From positions 1 through 64,000 of the forward strand of contig NZ_KN234751.1 of the NCBI RefSeq assembly GCF_000764025.1: 64,000 nucleotides of DNA, given 5' to 3'. The notes below the pieces were generated by a model that worked only from the letters and a program-made list of their open reading frames with translations, searched no databases and was not told the origin of the DNA. Position 1 is the stretch's first letter; each line of letters opens with the position of its first letter. The stretch is from Pseudohaliea rubra DSM 19751 (GTDB lineage Bacteria > Pseudomonadota > Gammaproteobacteria > Pseudomonadales > Halieaceae). This document shows positions 1 to 8,760 of this stretch, one piece after another. The position numbers and the translations under genes were made by a program.

Positions 1-1063
1 CGCCCCAGCCCAGCTCGCGCAGCTTCCCCTGGCGGCTCCGGGCCGGCGCCAGGGCCGCCGGCGGCCGCCGGTAGCGCTGCTCGATGCACGTATAGGACAG
101 CCAGGCAAGCGCCAGGGACAGGGCGAGGGTCAGCCACCGGTTGCTGTCCGCATCCGGCCGCGCCAGCTCTAGGTAGACGACTACAGGCCAGTGCCAGAGG
201 TAGAGCGAGTAGGAGACGCGGCCGATGGCCACCAGTGGTGCCCGTGCCAGGAGCCAGCTGACGCCCGTGTCGCTGTCCTTCGTTGCGGCGAGCAGGGCGG
301 CGGTGCCTAGAACCGGCCAGAGCGCATTGCTCCCGGGAAAGGGTGAGGTCTCGTCGAGCAGGACCATGGGCAGGGTGCAGAGCAGCAGGCCGGCGACGCC
401 CAGTGCCCCGGCGCTGCCGCGGTGCGCCCGGAGCTTACCGCCATAGCGACCGAGGAGCACACCCGCGAGCAGCTCCCAGGCCCGCCCCGGAAGCAGGTAG
501 AAGGAGGAACTGCTGTCGATCGTCATCAGGCTGACGTTGACCAGAAAAGAGATCAGCAGCAGTGCCGCCAGGAGCAGCCACGGCCTGCGCAGCCGGGCAC
601 TGACAAGCAGTAGCGCGGGCAGCAACAGGTAGAACTGCTCCTCGACGCCCAGGGACCAGGTGTGCAGCAGCGGTTCCGTGGCGATATCGAGGCCGAAATA
701 GCTGGTCGCACTCTCCCAGAAATAGATATTGGGGACCAACAGCAGCACGCTCAGTGTCGCCTGCGCCAGGCGCAGGAGCTCGCCGGGAAGGAGCAGGAAA
801 TAGCCGGCGACGAGGGTGACCGCCAGCATGGCCAGCATGGCCGGCAGCAGGCGCCGGGCGCGGCGCGCGTAGAAGCGCCGGACGCTGAAGCGCCCCCCGG
901 CGATATCGCGGGAGACGATCGTTCCCAGCAGGTATCCGGAAATGACAAAGAAAATATCGACCCCGACGTAGCCGCCCGGTAGCCAGGCGAAGCCGGCATG
1001 GAACAGCACGATGGGCAGGACGGCGAGGGCCCGCAGGCCGTCGATCTCCGGCCGGTACGCCAT
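1..1063 (-). CDS. Acyltransferase family 3 (OafA/YrhL type), truncated by the window edge
   Basis: This is an integral membrane acyltransferase of the OafA/YrhL family, which moves acetyl or similar acyl groups onto surface glycans, lipids or other carriers. The gene reads on the minus strand from an ATG at 1063 and runs off the left edge, so the C-terminus is missing. The first residues (MAYRPEIDGLRALAVLP) carry the family R-x10-H motif at R11 and H22. GVDIFFVISGYL and HTWSLGVEEQFYLL are also typical, and long hydrophobic segments follow. It lies 56 bp downstream of lnt on the same strand and could be read through from that operon, but the two genes are not otherwise linked in function. The acceptor substrate cannot be told from sequence. 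Confidence 0.9.
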   Translation of the reverse strand, partial: MAYRPEIDGLRALAVLPIVLFHAGFAWLPGGYVGVDIFFVISGYLLGTIVSRDIAGGRFSVRRFYARRARRLLPAMLAMLAVTLVAGYFLLLPGELLRLAQATLSVLLLVPNIYFWESATSYFGLDIATEPLLHTWSLGVEEQFYLLLPALLLVSARLRRPWLLLAALLLISFLVNVSLMTIDSSSSFYLLPGRAWELLAGVLLGRYGGKLRAHRGSAGALGVAGLLLCTLPMVLLDETSPFPGSNALWPVLGTAALLAATKDSDTGVSWLLARAPLVAIGRVSYSLYLWHWPVVVYLELARPDADSNRWLTLALSLALAWLSYTCIEQRYRRPPAALAPARSRQGKLRELGWG

Positions 1064-1064
1064 G

Positions 1065-1110
1065 GCGCCCCTTGAGTCGGGCGCCCCTGAGCCGGGTGCC
1101 CCTGAGCCGG
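1065..1110. repeat. Three tandem copies of a 15-16 bp GC-rich unit between lnt and the acyltransferase gene
   Basis: Three adjacent copies of a unit like GCGCCCCTGAGCCGG lie at 1065-1080 (16 bp), 1081-1095 and 1096-1110, with the start of a fourth after 1111. They fill nearly the whole gap between the lnt stop and the acyltransferase start. They may change copy number by slippage and alter the spacing upstream of the acyltransferase gene. No function is evident. Confidence 0.7.
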
Positions 1111-1119
1111 GCGCCCCGT

Positions 1120-2643
1120 TCACCGGGCCCGCCAGGCTGTCAGGGCCAGCAGCTTCAAGAGCAGTAGCGTGACCAGGCAGGCGATGATGATCGGCAGGGA
1201 GCCGAAGCTGGTAAAAGGCGTGTGGCCAAGCATGGAGCGGGCATCGCCCACCAGCGTGGCCTCTTCGAACTGTGCCGTGCGCGCGAGCACCCGACCGCGG
1301 TGGTCGATGATGGCGCTGACGCCGTTGTTGGTCCCCCGGAGCAGGTAGCGACCGTTCTCCAGCGCTCGCATGCGGGCCATTTCCAGATGCTGCAGGGGGC
1401 CGATGGATGCCCCGAACCAGCTATCGTTACTGATCGTTACCAGCAGGTCCGCCCTGCGCGCGCCCCGGGCCACCAGCCCCGGGTAGACGATCTCGTAGCA
1501 GATGAAGGGCGCTGCGCGGTAGCTGCCGGCGCGCAGCGCGTCCTGGCCCGCGGGGCCGCGACTGAAGTTCGACATGGGCAGGTCGAAGAAGGCGATCAGT
1601 CCCCGCAGCCATCGCTCCAGGGGCACGTATTCGCCGAAGGGCACCAGCCGCTGCTTGTGGTAGAGCCCGGACCCCTGGCCGAGGGCGAGGATACTGTTAT
1701 GGTAGACCCCGGCCTCGGGGGCCGTGGGAATGCCGGTGATCAGGGTGCTGTCGGCGAGCCGCGCGCGGCGGTCGATGGGGTCGAGGAACGCACGCGCGTC
1801 GCGATAGAGACGGGGAATCGCCGATTCCGGCCAGAGGACGATGTCGTGTTCGAGCTGCGGCCCGATGGCAGTCTCATAACGGTGCAGGATGTCGCGGTAA
1901 TAGCGCCGGTCCCATTTCTCCTTCTGGGGAATGTTGGGCTGGTAGAGGGCGACCGAGATCGGCAGCTCACTCGCCGGTGCCACCCAGTCGACCTGTTCGA
2001 GCATCCGTCCGCCGCCCCAGAGCACGACGAGGAGGGTGCTGTAGACGAGCAGGGCTATGGGCCGGCGGCTGCGCCAGGCCAGAAACAGGCAGCTGGCCGT
2101 GAGCGCTACAGCAAAAGACACGCCGTAGACGCCGGCGACCGGCGCCCAGCCGGCGAGCCAGCTATCCAGGTGGGCATAGCCGAGGAAAAGCCAGGGGAAA
2201 CCCGTGAGCAGCCAGCTGCGCAGCCCCTCGAAGAGCACCCAGAGGGCGGGAAAGCCGAGCAGCATGCCCCCGGGCAGCGGGCGGATCCAGGCGGCGTAGG
2301 CCGCCGCAAAGGCCGCTGGCAGGAGCGCCAGGCCGGCACAGAAGAAGACTGTCAGCAGCGCCGCCAGGGGCACTGGCGCTGCTCCGTGGACGTGGATGCT
2401 GACATAGACCCAGGAGGCACCGGTGCCGAAGAGTCCGGCGCCGAAGAGCCAGCCGCGCAAAGCACCGAGGCGCGGGCTGCAGGTGCATAGGCTGTAGCCC
2501 AGGAGAGCGACCCCCGCGATGCCCGTGGGCCAAAGGCCGAACGGTGCGAAGGACAGCGTGAGCAGCGCGCCGGCGATGGGCATGAGCACGCTCATCCAGT
2601 GCGCAGGCTCGCGCCGGGCGCCGCTGGCGGTGGTGCGGGGCAA
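1120..2643 (-). CDS. lnt: Apolipoprotein N-acyltransferase
   Basis: Lnt transfers the third acyl chain from phospholipid to the N-terminal cysteine of outer-membrane lipoproteins, at the periplasmic face of the inner membrane. The 507-residue protein has about six N-terminal membrane segments (roughly 17-215) followed by a nitrilase-like domain. The catalytic triad is visible as E273 (VLWPESAIP), K330 (YHKQRLVPFGEYVP) and C382 (PFICYEIVYP), matching E267-K335-C387 of E. coli, and a hydrophobic tail anchors the end. The start given is a TTG two bases after the corC stop; it gives an N-terminus about as long as that of E. coli Lnt. An ATG at 2595 is an alternative. It is the last core gene of the miaB-ybeZ-ybeY-corC-lnt operon. 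Confidence 0.95.
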   Translation of the reverse strand: MPRTTASGARREPAHWMSVLMPIAGALLTLSFAPFGLWPTGIAGVALLGYSLCTCSPRLGALRGWLFGAGLFGTGASWVYVSIHVHGAAPVPLAALLTVFFCAGLALLPAAFAAAYAAWIRPLPGGMLLGFPALWVLFEGLRSWLLTGFPWLFLGYAHLDSWLAGWAPVAGVYGVSFAVALTASCLFLAWRSRRPIALLVYSTLLVVLWGGGRMLEQVDWVAPASELPISVALYQPNIPQKEKWDRRYYRDILHRYETAIGPQLEHDIVLWPESAIPRLYRDARAFLDPIDRRARLADSTLITGIPTAPEAGVYHNSILALGQGSGLYHKQRLVPFGEYVPLERWLRGLIAFFDLPMSNFSRGPAGQDALRAGSYRAAPFICYEIVYPGLVARGARRADLLVTISNDSWFGASIGPLQHLEMARMRALENGRYLLRGTNNGVSAIIDHRGRVLARTAQFEEATLVGDARSMLGHTPFTSFGSLPIIIACLVTLLLLKLLALTAWRAR

Positions 2644-2645
2644 AC

Positions 2646-3491
2646 TCAGTCGTCCACGGGCCGCATGCGCAGGCTGTGGATCTTGCGCTGGTCTGCGTTG
2701 ATGACCTTGAACTCGAAGCTGCCCACCTGCGTGGTCTCATTGCGGGCAGGCATGTGACCGAAGGCGTGGATGACCAGGCCGCCGATGGTGTCGAACTCCT
2801 CGTCGCTGAAGCCGGCCTCGAAATACTCGTTGAAGTCTTCGATGGGGGTCAGCGCCTTGATGAAATACTCGTCGTCACCGATGCGACGGATGAACTGGTC
2901 CTCTTCGACATCGGTTTCGTCCTCGATCTCGCCGACGATCTCCTCGAGCACGTCCTCGATGGTCACCAGCCCGGCAACGCCGCCGTATTCATCGATGACG
3001 ATCGCCATGTGGTTCCGGTTCTGGCGGAACTCCCGCAGCAGCACGTTGAGACGCTTGCTCTCGGGAACCACCACCGTCGGTCGCAGCAGGTCACGGATGT
3101 CGAAAGTATCGGTCTCCTTGCGCAGGATCTGCGGCAGAAGATCCTTCACCAGCAGGATGCCGAGCACGTCATCGGGGTTGTCGCCGATGACCGGATAGCG
3201 GGAATGTGCTGAGCGGATGATCTGCGGCAGGATCTCCTCGAGGCTGCTCTCGGCCTTGATCACCACCATCTGGGCTCGGGGAATCATGATATCCCGGGCC
3301 TGCATGTCGCTCACCTGCATGGCGCCTTCGATGATGCTGCGTGCGTCCTCGTCGATCACCTCGTTCTCGGCGGCGACGCTGAGTACGTCCTCGAGGTCCT
3401 GCCGACTGCGTGGCTCCGAAGAAAATAGCTGGCCGATTTTGTTGAGCCAGGAGCGCTCGTCTCCGTCCTGGCCGGTGCGGTCATCACTCAC
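2646..3491 (-). CDS. corC: CorC/YbeX family CBS-domain protein
   Basis: This is a 281-residue cytoplasmic protein of the CorC/YbeX family, linked in enterobacteria to Mg2+/Co2+ efflux and to ribosome homeostasis with YbeY. Two CBS domains occupy roughly residues 65-190 (DIMIPRAQMVVIK and, near the second, NHMAIVIDEYGGVAGLVT), and a CorC_HlyC transporter-associated domain fills the C-terminus. I chose the GTG at 3491 (MSDDRTGQDGDERSW) because it overlaps the end of ybeY by 8 bp and gives the usual family length. The frame stays open further upstream, but that stretch is the shadow of ybeY. Gene order ybeY-corC-lnt is the conserved gammaproteobacterial one. Confidence 0.93.
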   Translation of the reverse strand: MSDDRTGQDGDERSWLNKIGQLFSSEPRSRQDLEDVLSVAAENEVIDEDARSIIEGAMQVSDMQARDIMIPRAQMVVIKAESSLEEILPQIIRSAHSRYPVIGDNPDDVLGILLVKDLLPQILRKETDTFDIRDLLRPTVVVPESKRLNVLLREFRQNRNHMAIVIDEYGGVAGLVTIEDVLEEIVGEIEDETDVEEDQFIRRIGDDEYFIKALTPIEDFNEYFEAGFSDEEFDTIGGLVIHAFGHMPARNETTQVGSFEFKVINADQRKIHSLRMRPVDD

Positions 3492-3969
3492 AGTGCAGGT
3501 ATTCCTCCGCGGCTTCGCCGCCGTAGGGACAAGGCAGCCCCAGGCTGCCGAGGATTTCGGTTTCAAGGGCCTCCATGGCGACGGCTTCCTCCGTCGCCTG
3601 GTGATCATAGCCGAGCAGGTGCAGCGTGCCATGAACCGCTAGGTGCGCCCAGTGTGCCGCCGGTGCCTTACCCTGTTCCCGGGCCTCGCGTGCGACCAGC
3701 GGAGCGCAGAGAACGACATCGCCGAGGAGCGGAAGATCCAGGCCGGGCGGTAGGTCGGCGGGGAAGGACAGGACATTGGTCGGGCCGCTGCGGCCACGGA
3801 AGCGCTCATTCAGCGCCGCCATCTCGGCGTCGTCGACCACCCGCAGGGCGAGCTCCGAAGCGCCATCGCGCCCGGCGCCGGCCAGCGCGGCACCGATCCA
3901 GCGCTCGAAGTCTTCTTTCTCGGGCACGGACGCCTCACAGGCCTGCTGTACCACGAGGTCGAGCGTCAT
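3484..3969 (-). CDS. ybeY: Endoribonuclease YbeY (16S rRNA maturation)
   Basis: YbeY is a single-domain zinc-dependent endoribonuclease used in 16S rRNA 3'-end maturation and ribosome quality control. The signature HGTLHLLGYDH, with the three zinc-binding histidines, sits near residue 120 of 161. The ATG at 3969 (MTLDLVVQQ) is chosen because its ATGA overlaps the ybeZ stop, as in the usual translationally coupled arrangement, and because the length fits the family. The C-terminus overlaps the corC start by 8 bp. Confidence 0.95.
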   Translation of the reverse strand: MTLDLVVQQACEASVPEKEDFERWIGAALAGAGRDGASELALRVVDDAEMAALNERFRGRSGPTNVLSFPADLPPGLDLPLLGDVVLCAPLVAREAREQGKAPAAHWAHLAVHGTLHLLGYDHQATEEAVAMEALETEILGSLGLPCPYGGEAAEEYLHCE

Positions 3970-5066
3970 GATCGGCGGCTGTTTTCCAGGCTGGTTGCGC
4001 GGTCGTCGTGCGCGTCGTAGGCCTCTACGATGCGCTGTACCAGCGGATGACGCACCACATCGCCATTGGCGAACCACGTGAAGCCGATGCCGTCGACACC
4101 CTCGAGGATCTTCGCCACGTGGGTGAGCCCGGACTGCGCGCCCCGGGGCAGGTCGATCTGGGTCGCGTCCCCGGTAATCACCGCCGTGGAGCCGAAACCA
4201 ATGCGGGTCAGGAACATCTTCATCTGTTCGCGGGTGGTGTTCTGCGCCTCGTCGAGAATGATGAAGGAGCCATTCAGGGTGCGGCCGCGCATGAAAGCGA
4301 GCGGCGCCACTTCGATGATGCTGCGTTCGATGTACTTGTTCACTGTCTCGAAGCCGAGCATCTCGTAGAGGGCGTCGTAGAGCGGGCGCAGGTAGGGGTC
4401 GATCTTCTGCGCCAGGTCGCCGGGCAGGTAGCCGAGTTTCTCGCCGGCCTCCACAGCCGGACGCACGAGGAGAATGCGGCGCACCCGCTCCTCGAGCAAT
4501 GCCTCCACCGCGCAGGCTACGGCGAGGTAGGTTTTGCCCGTGCCTGCGGGGCCGATGCCGAAGTTGACGTCACACTGCTTGATGCTGCGCACGTAACCCT
4601 GCTGGTTTCTCCCCCGGGGCTTGATCGAGCCGCGGCGGGTGCGGATCACCTGCAGCGGTTCCACCGCGGAGTCGTCGCCGGCTTCCCGCGCGGTGCCGTC
4701 CCGGGCCTCGAGGCCGGCCTGCTGCAGCTGCAGATGCAGGGACTCGGGGGTCAGCGCCACGCCCTGGCAGATCTCGCCATAGAGATGCTCCAGCAGGTCT
4801 GCGGCGCTCTGCGTCGCAGGCTCCGGCCCGGTCACCAGGAACTGATTGCCTCGCGCGGCAATACGAACGCCCAGCCGGTCTTCGATCTGGCGCAGGTGCG
4901 CGTCGAGCTGGCCGGAGAGCATGGCCAGGTGGCGGGCGTCGTCAGGTTCCAGGGTGAGGCTGAATTCTACCGCCTCGTCATGTGGGGTTTCGTCGGTCAA
5001 GGTGTCCGGTGCGGCAGCTGCCGTTGCATGAGTATCTGAGAATAACGGGGATTCGCCGGCCGTCAA
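3966..5066 (-). CDS. ybeZ: PhoH-like ATPase YbeZ
   Basis: This is a cytoplasmic PhoH-family P-loop ATPase that works with YbeY in RNA metabolism. The 366-residue protein has an N-terminal KH-like region (about 35-100: [16 protein letters not shown]), a linker, then the PhoH ATPase with Walker [16 protein letters not shown] and Walker [13 protein letters not shown]. The proposed start is a TTG at 5066 that overlaps the miaB stop (TTGA). No ATG lies near the expected N-terminus, so the exact start is less certain than the gene. It is coupled to ybeY by an ATGA overlap. Confidence 0.93.
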   Translation of the reverse strand: MTAGESPLFSDTHATAAAAPDTLTDETPHDEAVEFSLTLEPDDARHLAMLSGQLDAHLRQIEDRLGVRIAARGNQFLVTGPEPATQSAADLLEHLYGEICQGVALTPESLHLQLQQAGLEARDGTAREAGDDSAVEPLQVIRTRRGSIKPRGRNQQGYVRSIKQCDVNFGIGPAGTGKTYLAVACAVEALLEERVRRILLVRPAVEAGEKLGYLPGDLAQKIDPYLRPLYDALYEMLGFETVNKYIERSIIEVAPLAFMRGRTLNGSFIILDEAQNTTREQMKMFLTRIGFGSTAVITGDATQIDLPRGAQSGLTHVAKILEGVDGIGFTWFANGDVVRHPLVQRIVEAYDAHDDRATSLENSRRS

Positions 5067-6415
5067 CCTGCGGATGCGGCCGCGGCGGTGGCGGGCAGGG
5101 CGCCGCGGAGCGAGTTCGGCAGCGCCTCCTCGATCCGCACCTGGACGAACTGGCCGATCAGCGCGTGGTCTGTACAGGCGAAATTCACCACGCGGTTGTT
5201 TTCTGTGCGGCCCTGGAGCTGCCCCGGATCCTTTTTTGAGACACCGCTCACCAGGATTGTCTGTGTGCTGCCCACCATGCGCCGGCTGATTGCCTGCGCC
5301 TCCTGGTTGATGCGCGCCTGCAGGATATGCAGTCGTCGCTTTTTGGTTTCCTCGTCGGTGTCGTCACGCAGCTCGGCCGCCGGGGTACCCGGTCGGGCGC
5401 TGTAGACGAAACTGAAGGACGTATCGAAGCCGATCTCTTCTACCAGTTTCATGGTGGCCGCGAAGTCCGCCTCGGTCTCACCGGGAAAGCCGATGATGAA
5501 GTCAGAAGAAATGCTGATGTCCGGCCGCAGCCTGCGCAGCCGGCGGAGCTTTGCCTTGTATTCCAGTACCGTATGGCCGCGCTTCATGGCGGCCAGCACC
5601 CGGTCCGAGCCGCTCTGCACCGGCAGGTGCAGGTGGTCCACCAGCGCCGGGATTTCGGCGTAGCAGTCGATGAGCGCGTCGGAGAACTCCACCGGATGCG
5701 AGGTGGTGTAGCGGATCCGGTCGATGCCCGGCACCTGGGCTACGAAATGCAGCAGCTCGGCGAAATCGACGATCTCCCCGAGGTGACTCTCGCCCCGGTA
5801 GGCGTTCACGTTCTGGCCGAGAAGGGTTACCTCGCGCACGCCGCCGGCGGCGAGCTGGCTGACCTCGAGGATGACATCGTCGAGGGGTCGGGATACCTCT
5901 TCGCCGCGGGTGTAGGGCACCACGCAAAAAGTGCAGTATTTGCTGCAACCTTCCATGATGGATACAAAGGCCGTCGGTCCGTCGACCCGCGGTTCGGGCA
6001 GCCGGTCGAATTTCTCGATCTCGGGGAAGCTGACATCGACCACCAGGGTACCGCCGGGGCCGCGCTGCTCCATCATCTCCGGTAGCCGGTGCAGGGTCTG
6101 GGGACCGAAGACGAGGTCAACGTAGGGTGCCCGCCGGCCGATCTCGGCCCCTTCCTGGCTGGCCACGCAGCCGCCGACGCCGATGACGAGGCCGGGGTTC
6201 CTCTCTTTCAGGTGTTTCCAGCGGCCGAGCTGGTGGAACACTTTCTCCTGCGCTTTTTCGCGGATGGAGCAGGTGTTCAGCAGCAGCACGTCGGCCTCTT
6301 CCGGGTCGTCCGTGGGCACGAGGCCATGGCTCTCGCGCAGCAGGTCCTGCATGCGCGCCGAGTCATACTCGTTCATCTGGCAACCGTGCGTCTTGACGTA
6401 CAGTTTTCTGGCCAC
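5063..6415 (-). CDS. miaB: tRNA-2-methylthio-N6-dimethylallyladenosine synthase
   Basis: MiaB is a radical-SAM methylthiotransferase that converts i6A37 to ms2i6A37 in tRNAs reading UNN codons. The N-terminal MTTase domain supplies three cluster ligands, C12 (HGCQMN), C49 (NTCSIRE) and C83 (GGCVAS). The radical-SAM motif CSKYCTFC gives C157, C161 and C164, and a C-terminal TRAM domain spans about 375-440. The length of 450 is normal. It begins at a GTG (6413-6415) and is the first gene of the five-gene minus-strand operon, so the promoter should lie between 6416 and about 6600. Confidence 0.96.
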   Translation of the reverse strand: MARKLYVKTHGCQMNEYDSARMQDLLRESHGLVPTDDPEEADVLLLNTCSIREKAQEKVFHQLGRWKHLKERNPGLVIGVGGCVASQEGAEIGRRAPYVDLVFGPQTLHRLPEMMEQRGPGGTLVVDVSFPEIEKFDRLPEPRVDGPTAFVSIMEGCSKYCTFCVVPYTRGEEVSRPLDDVILEVSQLAAGGVREVTLLGQNVNAYRGESHLGEIVDFAELLHFVAQVPGIDRIRYTTSHPVEFSDALIDCYAEIPALVDHLHLPVQSGSDRVLAAMKRGHTVLEYKAKLRRLRRLRPDISISSDFIIGFPGETEADFAATMKLVEEIGFDTSFSFVYSARPGTPAAELRDDTDEETKKRRLHILQARINQEAQAISRRMVGSTQTILVSGVSKKDPGQLQGRTENNRVVNFACTDHALIGQFVQVRIEEALPNSLRGALPATAAAASAG

Positions 6416-6647
6416 GTGGAATCCCCGGGCGATGCCCTGTGCTCCTGTAGATCAAAAGGCCGCGCAGTATACCGGTGCCGGCCGGCCAAACCTAGGGTCG
6501 ATGGTTTTTGCCGTTTTTGGTGGTACCATGATCTACCGTTCGCGGACGGGGGGCTGTGATTGCGCGCTGTCGGCGTATGCTGCCCCGCGGCACCCTTCAC
6601 GATCTCCAGGTACGGCTTACGTTCACGGCACTTTCGCGAAACTGTTT

Positions 6648-6686
6648 CAGGAAACCATCTCAGGAAACTATCTCAGGAAACCATGG
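6648..6686 (+). repeat. Triplicated 13-bp repeat carrying the Shine-Dalgarno of the DUF1820 gene
   Basis: Three back-to-back 13-mers, CAGGAAACCATCT (6648-6660), CAGGAAACTATCT (6661-6673) and CAGGAAACCATGG (6674-6686), lie directly upstream of the next gene. Each holds an AGGAAA Shine-Dalgarno-like core. The third copy differs at its end so that CCATCT becomes CCATGG, which creates the ATG at 6683. The true ribosome-binding site and two decoy or standby copies therefore sit in phase, 13 bp apart. Confidence 0.8.
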
Positions 6687-7024
6687 CGCAGCAACCGGTG
6701 TACAAGGTCATTTTCCAGAACGGCAGTGAGGTCGTTGAGGTCTATGCCCGGCAGATTTACCAGAGTGACCTGTGGGGCTTTATCGAGATCGAGGAGTTTG
6801 TTTTCGGCGAACGGTCGCAGCTGCTGGTGGACCCGAGCGAGGAAAAACTTAAGAACACCTTCAGTGGTGTGAAGCGCAGCTATATTCCGCTTCACTCGGT
6901 GCTTCGTATCGACGAAGTTGATAAAGAAGGTACCGGCAAGATCTCTGAGGCCAAACCCCGCGGCAACGTCGCCGCCTTCCCCTTTCCCCCGAATCATCCC
7001 GGGCAGCACGGGCCTGAGGACTGA
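6683..7024 (+). CDS. DUF1820 family protein
   Basis: This is a 113-residue soluble protein of the gammaproteobacterial DUF1820 family; its biochemical role is unknown. The opening QPVYKVIFQNGSEVVEVYAR and the middle LWGFIEIEEFVFGE are the conserved parts. The tail after about residue 95 is proline-rich and likely disordered. The ATG at 6683 is chosen because it follows an AGGAAA ribosome-binding site and starts the conserved block. The gene stands alone, diverging from miaB, with about 265 bp between them for both promoters. Confidence 0.88.
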   Translation: MAQQPVYKVIFQNGSEVVEVYARQIYQSDLWGFIEIEEFVFGERSQLLVDPSEEKLKNTFSGVKRSYIPLHSVLRIDEVDKEGTGKISEAKPRGNVAAFPFPPNHPGQHGPED

Positions 7025-7058
7025 GCGGGATAGCGATGGCGTTCTGGAGGATGACCCT

Positions 7059-8420
7059 GTGAACGAAACGATACTGATTGAGAACGGTACCATCCTCGAC
7101 GGCAACGGGGCGCCGCCGGTGCAGGGCAGTGTGCTGATCCGCGGCGGTAAGATCGTTGCCGTGGGTGCCGGCGCCGGTCCCGGGCCCGGGCCGGAGGCCG
7201 TCCGGCGGATCGACGCCACCGGTCAGACCGTCATGCCCGGCCTCATCGACGCTCATTGTCATCTGTCCTTTGATGATGCGGGCTCCAACGCGGAGATTTT
7301 TCACCAGCGTCGCGATGCGCTGTCCGCGCTGGTCGCAGCCTACAATGCGAAGAAACTGTTGCGCGCGGGGGTGACCGGGTTCCTGGATCCGGACTCAACC
7401 TTCGAAAATATGCTCGACCTGCGCGATGCTATCGAGGCAGGCGTTACCGCTGGGCCGAGAATGGCTTGCGGGGCCTATGCTCTGATCACGGGCGTTGGCG
7501 GTACTGCAGGACGGCTGATCGCCGACGAGGGGGTGACCGGTTATTACAAGGTGGTCAACAGCCGCGATGAGATTGTCCGCGAGGTCAGGCGCCAGGTGAA
7601 GATCGGTGTCGACTGGATCAAGGTGCACGTCACCGGGATCATTCCCCGGCAGGCACAGCGGGGTGAGGTTTGCGTCTGGACCGCTGACGAATTGAAATTG
7701 CTGTGCGACACCGCACATGACCTTAACACGCCCGTGATGGGGCATTGTCGTGGCGCAGACGCAACGAAGCTCGCAGCAGAGACCGGCTTCGATCTGATCT
7801 TCCACGCGACGGGAATGGATGACGCGGCCCTTCAGGCGGTCATCGACCGGAAGGTGCCGCTGGCGCCGGCGTTCACGCTCCAGGCGAATATCGTTGATTA
7901 CGGAGACCGGCTGGGGACCGACCGGGAGCTCGTGGCGCTCTTTGAGCGCGAGATTACAGACTCCGCTGATACCATAAAGGCTGCCTACCGGGCGGGCGTG
8001 CCCCTGCTGTGCGGCTCCGAATCGGGCTTTTCTCTGGTGCCCTACGGTGACTGGCACTGGAAGGAGCTGGAAGTGTTTGTCCGGTACTTCGACATGAGCC
8101 CTCTGGAGGCGATCCGCTGCGCTACGGCCGAAGGTGCGCGCGCCCTGCGCATGGAAGGCCGGGTGGGCCAGCTCACGCCCGGTTTCGAGGCCGATATCCT
8201 TTGCGTGCAGGGACGCGTGGACCGGGATCTGTCGCTGCTGGGCGACAGCGACAATATCAGACGCGTTTTTCTCGCCGGTGTCGAGCAGGACCTGACGCCA
8301 CTGCCTCCCCGAAAGCCTATTCCGGGCTGGCGCCTTGCCGGCATGGGCAGCATGCTGACCCGAGAGGTTGCCCTGAGGGGCCCGCAGGCCGAGCCCTTTA
8401 CCGTTGAGGAGCTGCACTGA
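7059..8420 (+). CDS. Metal-dependent amidohydrolase (imidazolonepropionase/prolidase-like)
   Basis: This is a 453-residue cytoplasmic amidohydrolase-superfamily enzyme with a TIM barrel and flanking beta-sandwich, likely hydrolysing a C-N or cyclic amide bond. Metal ligands are seen at DAHCHLS (H66, H68), the bridging lysine in DWIKVHVTG, and the histidines in MGHCRG and FHATGMDD. Where relatives have GTDSG, this protein has GSESG, so the usual catalytic Asp appears replaced by Glu. The GTG at 7059 is preferred because GGAGG lies 8 bp upstream and the domain starts at once (NETILIENGTILDG). It converges on the Dabb gene and stands at the edge of the catabolic island. The substrate is unknown. 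Confidence 0.85.
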   Translation: MNETILIENGTILDGNGAPPVQGSVLIRGGKIVAVGAGAGPGPGPEAVRRIDATGQTVMPGLIDAHCHLSFDDAGSNAEIFHQRRDALSALVAAYNAKKLLRAGVTGFLDPDSTFENMLDLRDAIEAGVTAGPRMACGAYALITGVGGTAGRLIADEGVTGYYKVVNSRDEIVREVRRQVKIGVDWIKVHVTGIIPRQAQRGEVCVWTADELKLLCDTAHDLNTPVMGHCRGADATKLAAETGFDLIFHATGMDDAALQAVIDRKVPLAPAFTLQANIVDYGDRLGTDRELVALFEREITDSADTIKAAYRAGVPLLCGSESGFSLVPYGDWHWKELEVFVRYFDMSPLEAIRCATAEGARALRMEGRVGQLTPGFEADILCVQGRVDRDLSLLGDSDNIRRVFLAGVEQDLTPLPPRKPIPGWRLAGMGSMLTREVALRGPQAEPFTVEELH

Positions 8421-8453
8421 GAGAGTCGTCGCTGCAGCCGGCAACGGCGAGGA

Positions 8454-8750
8454 TCATGAGCCAGCGTCGACAAAATCCAGGGCGAGCACATCGCAATGCA
8501 CGCGCAGTAGCGAGCCCAAAGCGACATGCTCTGGATGCTCCAGATAGGTCCGCAGGGCTTCTCTGTCCGCCAAAGTCACGATGATGCCGTGACTATAGCC
8601 CTGAGCCCGGTCGGTGATGTTGTCGCCGGCCTTGATGGAGACCACGCCGGGAACCTCATCCGCCAAGGCCCGCACCCTGGCGAGCAGCAGCGCCATCTGC
8701 GACGGGGACGTGCCGTCGCGCGCCCTGAGCCAGACAAGATGATATAGCAT
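8454..8750 (-). CDS. Dabb-domain (stress-responsive alpha/beta-barrel) protein
   Basis: This is a 98-residue dimeric alpha-beta barrel protein. It opens MLYHLVWLRARDG, and the later SHGIIVTLADREALRTYLEH and HPEHVALGSLLR are the Dabb (Pfam) hallmarks. Family members include small monooxygenases, cyclases and stress proteins, so an enzymatic step in the island's pathway is possible but not shown. It lies 10 bp after the molybdopterin subunit gene on the same strand and is probably the third gene of that operon. Confidence 0.85.
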   Translation of the reverse strand: MLYHLVWLRARDGTSPSQMALLLARVRALADEVPGVVSIKAGDNITDRAQGYSHGIIVTLADREALRTYLEHPEHVALGSLLRVHCDVLALDFVDAGS

Positions 8751-8760
8751 TCGCTTTGCC

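Noticed and set aside
1222-2490. 422-codon plus-strand frame over lnt
   Set aside because: It is opposite a gene with an intact Lnt catalytic triad in a conserved operon.
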